A DNA stretch of 64,000 bases, taken from Odiellus spinosus (lineage: Eukaryota > Arthropoda > Arachnida > Opiliones > Phalangiidae). Numbering within the stretch: position 1 is the stretch's first letter; each line of letters opens with the position of its first letter. This document shows, in pieces, positions 58,628 through 64,000 of the stretch. The stretch is taken from the NCBI GenBank assembly GCA_963920705.1, contig OY987238.1, forward strand, positions 13,324,183 to 13,388,182, in the 5' to 3' direction. Below the pieces are notes generated by a model. It had not been told where the DNA came from. It made no database searches and saw only the letters and a program-made list of their open reading frames with translations. The position numbers were made by a program, and so were the translations under genes.

Positions 58628-59190
58628 GCGGATATAGAATAACGAATGAAATCAATTTACCCAATGAGGAAAATTTTGTGATTTCGTCAAAAATGGTCGA
58701 AATAGGAAAATTCTAACAATTCTCAATTTCTAAAGTTTAAATTGGTGAGTTTGGCACCAAATGTACTTTTAATGCTCTTATATATGTGGAATGAATACAT
58801 TAATGTTGTAACAACCCCTTTAAAAATAGCTATGTAAAGAAAACTTAAAAAAATCATGTATGTTTTGAAACAAAAGAGTATCTTTGTTTTTTTAAATATA
58901 ATATTTGTTTTCCTTAGATTTCGAATATATTTTTGAATTCTTCCTGAAAAAAAAAAAAAAAAAACAAAAAAAACAGAATATTCAAAAGAGATTTTTGTAA
59001 CAAATTCTACCATACATAATTTGAATTTTATTACGTGTATAATTCGTATGATTTTAATTTAATTTATAGAAATATTTAATAGGGTTATGCTATTAAAAAT
59101 TGTATTTGTCTTTGCATAGGATAAAATTATTTGTTCTGTTAGTATTGACATAATTAAAATAAATATTTAATTTTCAAGGTATACCTAACC
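58628..59190. other. AT-rich non-coding; A tract
   Basis: A run of A at about 58947-58964 inside an unsupported minus-strand frame (58723-59013, F-rich). Confidence 0.5.
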
Positions 59191-59196
59191 CTTTAA

Positions 59197-59515
59197 AGGG
59201 AGCATGCAACCAAAGAAATAATTTTTTTATCGATTCACTATCGTTTAAATAGAACTAATCCAACAGTAAATAAAATTTAAAAACAAATATTAAACTAGAA
59301 ATAAATTTAAAACTTACCCGAAAAATAGGCTTAGCTGGATTCATGGAGTTCAGCTGATATCTCCATGAATCCAAGCTAAGCCTATTTTGATTGTAAGTTT
59401 TAAATTTATTTCTTGTTTAATATTTGTTTCTTAATTTTATTTGCTGTTGGATTAGGCCTATTTAAACCATAATGAATCGATAAAAATCATTTGTTTTAAG
59501 GTTGCATTCTCCCTT
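59197..59515. mobile_element. Family B TTAA-type hairpin MITE, copy 5
   Basis: TTAA at 59193-59196, AGGGAGCATGCAACC / GGTTGCATTCTCCCT ends; the right TTAA has decayed to TTAG. The central arm is shorter than in other copies. Confidence 0.85.
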
Positions 59516-60265
59516 TAGATTTAAATTATCATATAGCGAGTCGAACAATGGAATGAGAATCATTGAAGCCTTTCTAAACGAAGATTGATTGCTGCTTTAT
59601 TATTATTACGTTTGCCGAATGCTCTGTTTTAATACAAAGTCGAGAATTTATTCTCAAGAATGAGAAAGGAAATTTCAGAGAGAGAGAATTCCGTAACAAG
59701 GTCATCACGTGATGTCTTTTTAAATTCTAATTTTTTTTCGTCTCTTTAAGAAAATATTTTTCTTAAGTTTCACTCATTAGGTCGTGTTCACACATGAAGT
59801 AGAAATATTTTCTTCTTCGATTAAAACAAGTGGAGCTAAGTTTTCGTAAAATGATGAAAACAGGTAAACCAAAGAAGGTATATTTAAATATTAGATTAAA
59901 TTAAATTACGTCATCATTATGGCCACGTGACTATTACTAAATGGTCGATGATTTAAACGGTAACGTCATAATATATATAGTTAATAAAAATTACTAGAGC
60001 ATAAATTTAATTTTTATTTAATTTTACAAGTCAATTAATGACCTTCCATTACCATTTCATTTTCCCTTTAAAGGTGGAGATATCATAGTTAAAACAAAGA
60101 TACCCTAATGTCTGGAAAAAACCATAGAAAATTTCACTATAATCTTGTAATACGAATATTTAAAAAATGGACATATTTGCGCGGAAGATAAAAAACATTT
60201 ACAGGGGCTCATAGGAATAACATTGAATTATTTCACCCTGGAAGTTGGCTTCTCTATTGAAACTT
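59516..60265. other. Non-coding; family F scrap
   Basis: 'tacgtcatcattatggccac' at about 59907 matches family F; the rest shows nothing recognisable. Confidence 0.45.
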
Positions 60266-60268
60266 TAA

Positions 60269-61020
60269 CAGGGTTCACCCAATATTTTAGAAGTTAATTT
60301 CCCTGACTTTCCCAGGTTTTCCCTGACCATTTCCAAATAATTTCCCTAACCAATTTTAACATTTTTTTTTTTTTTTTTTTTCATGAATATATTCTTACGA
60401 GCGAGCTGCTGGCAATTCCCACATTTTATTTGACATAGTTTATCAATCGGGGTCAGCTGATAGTTTACTCAGAATATGAGAAACAATTGGAATCTTTAGG
60501 CAAATGTTTTCAGTTCATAATAATTACGAACTGTTTATGATTGGTAAACTAATCATAAACAGTTCCTTAACACATCAAAATATTTATATTCTCTGACCAT
60601 TTGGGATATTTTCAGATTCCCTGACTTTTCCCTGACCTTTGGGGCAACTTTCCAAATTCCCTGACTTTTCCCTGACGTTTTAGGCCACTTTCCAAATTCC
60701 CTGACTTTTCCCTGACGTTTTGGGCCAATTTCCAAATTCCCTGACTTTTCCCTGACTTTTGGGGCCAATTTCCAAATTCCCTGACTTTTCCCTGACTTTT
60801 AGGGGCCACTTTCCAAATTCCCTGACTTTTCCCTGACCTTTGGGGCCACTTTCCAAATTCCCTGACTTTTCCCTGACATTTTGGGCCAATTTCGAAATTC
60901 CCTGACTTTTCCCTGACCTTTGGGGCCACTTTTCAAATTCCCTGACTTTTCCCTGACGTTTTGAGCCAATTTCCAAATTCCCTGACTTTTCCAGGTTTTC
61001 CAGGTCGTGTATGAACCCTG
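60269..61020. mobile_element. CAGGGTTCA...TGAACCCTG element with internal minisatellite
   Basis: The ends CAGGGTTCACCC and GTATGAACCCTG are inverted, and the sub-terminal words CCCTGACTTTTCCAGG / TTTTCCAGG are those of a DNA-transposon end widespread in animals (recalled, not searched). TTTAA flanks both sides (60264-60268, 61021-61025). The interior holds the 40-bp array (60595-61000) and a T tract (60362-60382). Minus-strand frames over the array are artefacts. Confidence 0.75.
60595..61000. repeat. 40-bp minisatellite, about 10 units, inside the element
   Basis: Units CTGACTTTTCCCTGACGTTT + TGGGCCAATTTCCAAATTCC with small changes. The unit is built from the element's own sub-terminal sequence, so the array arose by internal tandem duplication. 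Confidence 0.95.
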
Positions 61021-61025
61021 TTTAA

Positions 61026-61228
61026 TTTTAATGATTTTAATATTTTATTGTGAGAATTTTTAATTTTAAAAAATTTGAAAATGCTGATTATAAAATATGT
61101 ATTTTTACTGTCGCTGTTTTTTGTTTCTATGATATGTATATATATTTTGAATCGTTTTTTAACGATCAACCCGAAAATATCACTCAATTTCAATTTGGAG
61201 CTCATTTAAAATGTGTGACAACATCACT
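61026..61228 (-). mobile_element. Family F element, partial
   Basis: 'ttataaaatatgtattttta', 'ctgtcgctg', 'aatcgttttttaacgatcaa', 'caatttggagctcat', then GTGACAACATCAC and TTAA (61229-61232). The other part of the element is absent. Confidence 0.8.
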
Positions 61229-61232
61229 TTAA

Positions 61233-61724
61233 CTTATGATTAAAGCATTATATATATTTCATTCCTTTTTTTTCGACTTTTTAGAGAATCTAAATTCCGT
61301 GATGGTTCTACACGCGTGACTAGACTAATTTGTTAAATACTTTTTCTTTCTTAACGATTAAGTAAAGAAGAAAAATGTTGAAGCCGGACTAGCCGACGTT
61401 ACGCCGCAACCTAAATGGTTGTAAAATGACAATTCAATTTTAAAACCATTACAGAAAAGGGTGGAATATGGAGGAATCTCATTTCTTTTGTCTTTTCGCG
61501 ACGATAGAATGACATTAGGATTTTTCTTCTCCTCTATTATGGATGGTCGTTGCATGCGGGGCCATTCTAGACTATTTTTGGTTATACGAAATTAAAGCTA
61601 CATTAAGCTAACGGTCCAAAATTCAATCTTTTTTTAAATGTGAGGTTTGTTTCCACTGGCGTTTTCATTTTTCTCTTTAGTTATTAAAACCCGATAATAT
61701 ATTTAATTTTCTTAGAGTATACGA
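61233..61724. other. Non-coding, nothing recognised
   Basis: An unsupported minus-strand frame (61358-61555). Otherwise nothing. Confidence 0.45.
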
Positions 61725-61731
61725 ATTGTAA

Positions 61732-62068
61732 CAGAAGTAGATGAAACCCTCCTTTGAAGTCTACTACTCTAATGTTCCATATAGCGCTCCTCTCTGTATG
61801 GGTAAAATTCACAATTTTACGAGATCGGGTGGGTCCTACTTCATCCCCCCCGTCTACGGAAAATTGGAAATTCTCTCTCTCCACAAACGACGACGTTTTT
61901 TTGACGAACTCCGAGGCTGCTAGAGATATTCGCTCGACGAACTCCCGCTTCGAAAATATCTACCGTTAGGAGGCGTACGAATCGCGCTTTTTGAAACTAA
62001 CCCATATAGAGAGGGGTAGACAAGACCAGGGAGTAATAGACTTCAAAGGAGGGTTTGTCCGGCTTCTG
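61732..62068. mobile_element. Family A MITE, copy 8 (7-bp TSD)
   Basis: A 337-bp copy between exact ATTGTAA duplications (61725-61731, 62069-62075), same orientation as copy 1. Frames on both strands are shadows. Confidence 0.92.
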
Positions 62069-62099
62069 ATTGTAATTTTACTTTGTATTGTCTTATGTA

Positions 62100-62365
62100 A
62101 GTTTATAAAGGTCATAGGTCAGGGATTTCAATCCATAGAAGCTTGTATTTTTATTAGATTATAAAGATATAGTTAGGCTTAAGGAAAGTTAGAGAGGTCA
62201 TAGGTCAGAGATTTTAACTATCAAACCAGAAGAACTATTTTCTTCTTCAAACAATTATTAAACCAGAAAATCAATATAAAGTTGTTTTAGAGGTTTAAGA
62301 TTTATATTTAGACTTAAGGCAGGTCGTAGAGGTCATAGAGGTCAGAGATTATAACCATTAAACTC
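62100..62365. repeat. Short diverged direct repeat
   Basis: 'aggtcataggtcagggattt', 'aggtcataggtcagagattt' and 'aggtcatagaggtcagagat' at about 62108, 62194 and 62328, spacing 86 and about 134 bp: three diverged units. No function inferred. Confidence 0.6.
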
Positions 62366-62370
62366 GAAAA

Positions 62371-62590
62371 AAAATTAACAAACAAATATTAAACTAGAAA
62401 TAAATTTAAAACTTACCATAAAAATAGGCTTAGCTGGATTCAGATAGATATCCGGAACTTCCTGTATAATGACTAGCGACCAATGACATTGATCGATGGC
62501 CCTTATAAGGGGAATTCAGAATCTCCATGAATCGAGCTATGCCTATTTTGATGGTAAGTTTTAAATTTATTTCTAGTTTAATATTTGTCT
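62371..62590. mobile_element. Family B element, internal part only
   Basis: 'attaaactagaaataaattt', 'aaaataggcttagctggatt' and the partner arm 'gagctatgcctattttgatg' with 'gtaagttttaaatttattt'. Terminal AGGGAG words and TTAA are missing on both sides. Confidence 0.82.
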
Positions 62591-63050
62591 GTTGTTAAGT
62601 GAAAAGCATCACTTTCAGCTTGATTTTTTTGTTTTTCAAACCTTCCTTTACAGTTCCATGGTTGATACGCTAGCCATAAGGTGTTAGAATATGACCCCAG
62701 GAGAAGTGTATGGAACCTAGAAGCAATATTATGCTAATAGTAGGTCTTGTATATATATAGTAATAATCTGGTATATGAAGTAAAACATTTTTTTTTTTTG
62801 CTAAGCCTAACTCCAATCCTTTTTTTTTCTATATCTCTCGTACATAGGCGTTTTATAAGCTGGTTCTTTTCCGCTACTTTATGTTTCTGTAATAAGAATG
62901 GAATGTTTTTTTCTATCTCTTCGTTTCGTCTCTATGGTTACGATCAATCGCAAATTGCAACGCCTAAGCAACGAGCAAAGAACTAAGATAGAGTTATATT
63001 AAAGTGATAATCAAATGTATACATTTTAATAAATGGGAAGCTCAAAAATA
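62591..63050. other. Non-coding, nothing recognised
   Basis: T tracts at about 62790 and 62820 inside an unsupported frame (62747-62986). Confidence 0.5.
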
Positions 63051-63054
63051 TTTA

Positions 63055-63600
63055 GAGCTCGGAATCGGATCGATCCATTATCTTCCGTTATTCGAATATT
63101 TTCAGATATTTTAATTTCGGATAAAATAGTTTGTAACTAAAACAATGAAATTTCTATATTCGTATAATTGTTATAAGGTTTACACGAAGATAAGCCTTCG
63201 CCGCTTTATCTATCTACAAATTACTCGTATTCAAACGTATAACGATGGATAAGAAACATTCGCGTTTCCAGAATTAGTCTAAAATATAAGAAACAATATT
63301 TCAAATTGACTTTTAATTCGAAGAATAGAAATAAAACGATAAGATTTTAAATCATCTTTTTATTCGTTATTTTTCACGGAAAAATAAATTTTGAATTAAA
63401 TTTTTATCCTCGCGTATAACGCGGATAATATTCTAAGATAAGGCGGCCATTTTTGGATAAAAAAGGATTATGTTTTTTACTTTATCTTCGAATAAGTTAA
63501 CTCGAATGAAAAATAGTCTATGTTTTAATCAAACGGATAATATACGTCAGAATTTAGTAGATTTTATCCAATTAATAAAAATTATACGAATTCCGAGCTC
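63055..63600 (+). mobile_element. Family C element, full-length copy
   Basis: A 546-bp copy from GAGCTCGGAATCGGATCGAT to ATTCCGAGCTC with TA at 63601-63602 on the right and TTA on the left. Same orientation as 39102-39646 and very similar throughout. Confidence 0.9.
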
Positions 63601-63602
63601 TA

Positions 63603-64000
63603 TTCTTAAGAAACTTAAAAATTAAAATATTAATTTTGATACGAAAGATAATTTTACGGAAAAAAAACAATCTAAATTTAAAACTGTTTCAAGTGTGAAC
63701 AAGACTTCGTGTCTTAATTACTTTCTATTTCAAGAAAGTCCAAGGCCTAACGCGAGTTAATAGGAAATCGATAATAAAGAAACTTAGCGTGTCATCTTCC
63801 CTTTAAGACAATATATATAAAAGATATATCCCTAGTTTTTCCAGGGAGATGTTTATTCCGGTTGCGTTAACGTCAGTACTATAGAAAATGCTTATTATTT
63901 TGGCGAAATTACTGGAGCGTGGATAAACGGGCCAAATTATGTTCTATTAAAGCGAAGACGCGAGCGATGAGCTTGCATATATACCCGTACTTGTAATACG
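63603..64000. other. Non-coding; possible TTAA-type end
   Basis: 'catcttccctttaa' at about 63776 resembles the end of a TTAA-type element, with no partner in the window. Nothing else recognised. Confidence 0.4.

Noticed and set aside
60553-61205. Overlapping frames 'REKSGN...'
   Set aside because: Artefacts of the 40-bp minisatellite and family F.
1-64000. Retrovirus-like, LTR or Polinton-type elements
   Set aside because: No reverse transcriptase, integrase, capsid or polymerase motifs and no long direct terminal repeats were recognised in any frame.

Overview
The window looks like a repeat-rich, AT-rich stretch of an arthropod (probably insect) nuclear genome. The only coding sequence I can defend is one exon on the minus strand (41182-41532). 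It encodes a complete immunoglobulin V-type domain with the sequence signature of the Sidestep family, which acts in arthropod axon guidance. Clean splice sites in phase 1 flank it on both sides. Nothing else reads as a gene, so most of the 64 kb is probably intron of that gene plus intergenic DNA. No bacterial-style operons, rRNA, tRNA, CRISPR arrays or retrovirus-like elements were recognised. The species cannot be named from the sequence alone.

The rest is dominated by two kinds of repeat. The first is short non-autonomous DNA transposons (MITEs). Family A is about 335 bp, has CAGAAG...CTTCTG ends and makes 7-bp target-site duplications (TSDs); it has seven complete copies and one partial copy. 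Family D is about 290 bp with 5-bp TSDs and three copies. Family B and several relatives (F, S and three single hairpins) sit between TTAA sites. Family C is about 550 bp with GAGCTC ends flanked by TA. Family E has GCGTTCATACTAGG ends. Smaller families include H1 (CAAAAGTCTAT ends), R (CAAGAATCC ends), V (GTCCTGGTCGATTT ends) and hAT-like elements. Many are nested, which gives a relative order of insertion.

The second kind is tandem arrays: a 174-bp satellite with a recent 522-bp three-unit duplication (2060-3805), and minisatellites of 40 bp (8421), 42 bp (9948), about 33 bp (14300), 30 bp (27143), about 32 bp (33221), 31 bp (40300), 31 bp (47905), 20 bp (57658) and 40 bp (60595). Three further diverged arrays (29340, 41855, 50180) share a core of about 45 bp with the 174-bp satellite. 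Several arrays carry a perfect transcription-factor-like motif in each unit (TATCGATA; TTTGGCGC).

Unique sequence between repeats is mostly featureless. The best candidate for conserved regulatory DNA is 56660-57110. Three CTCF-like motifs (8924, 43613, 47403) and YY1-like motifs in one MITE are worth a second look.
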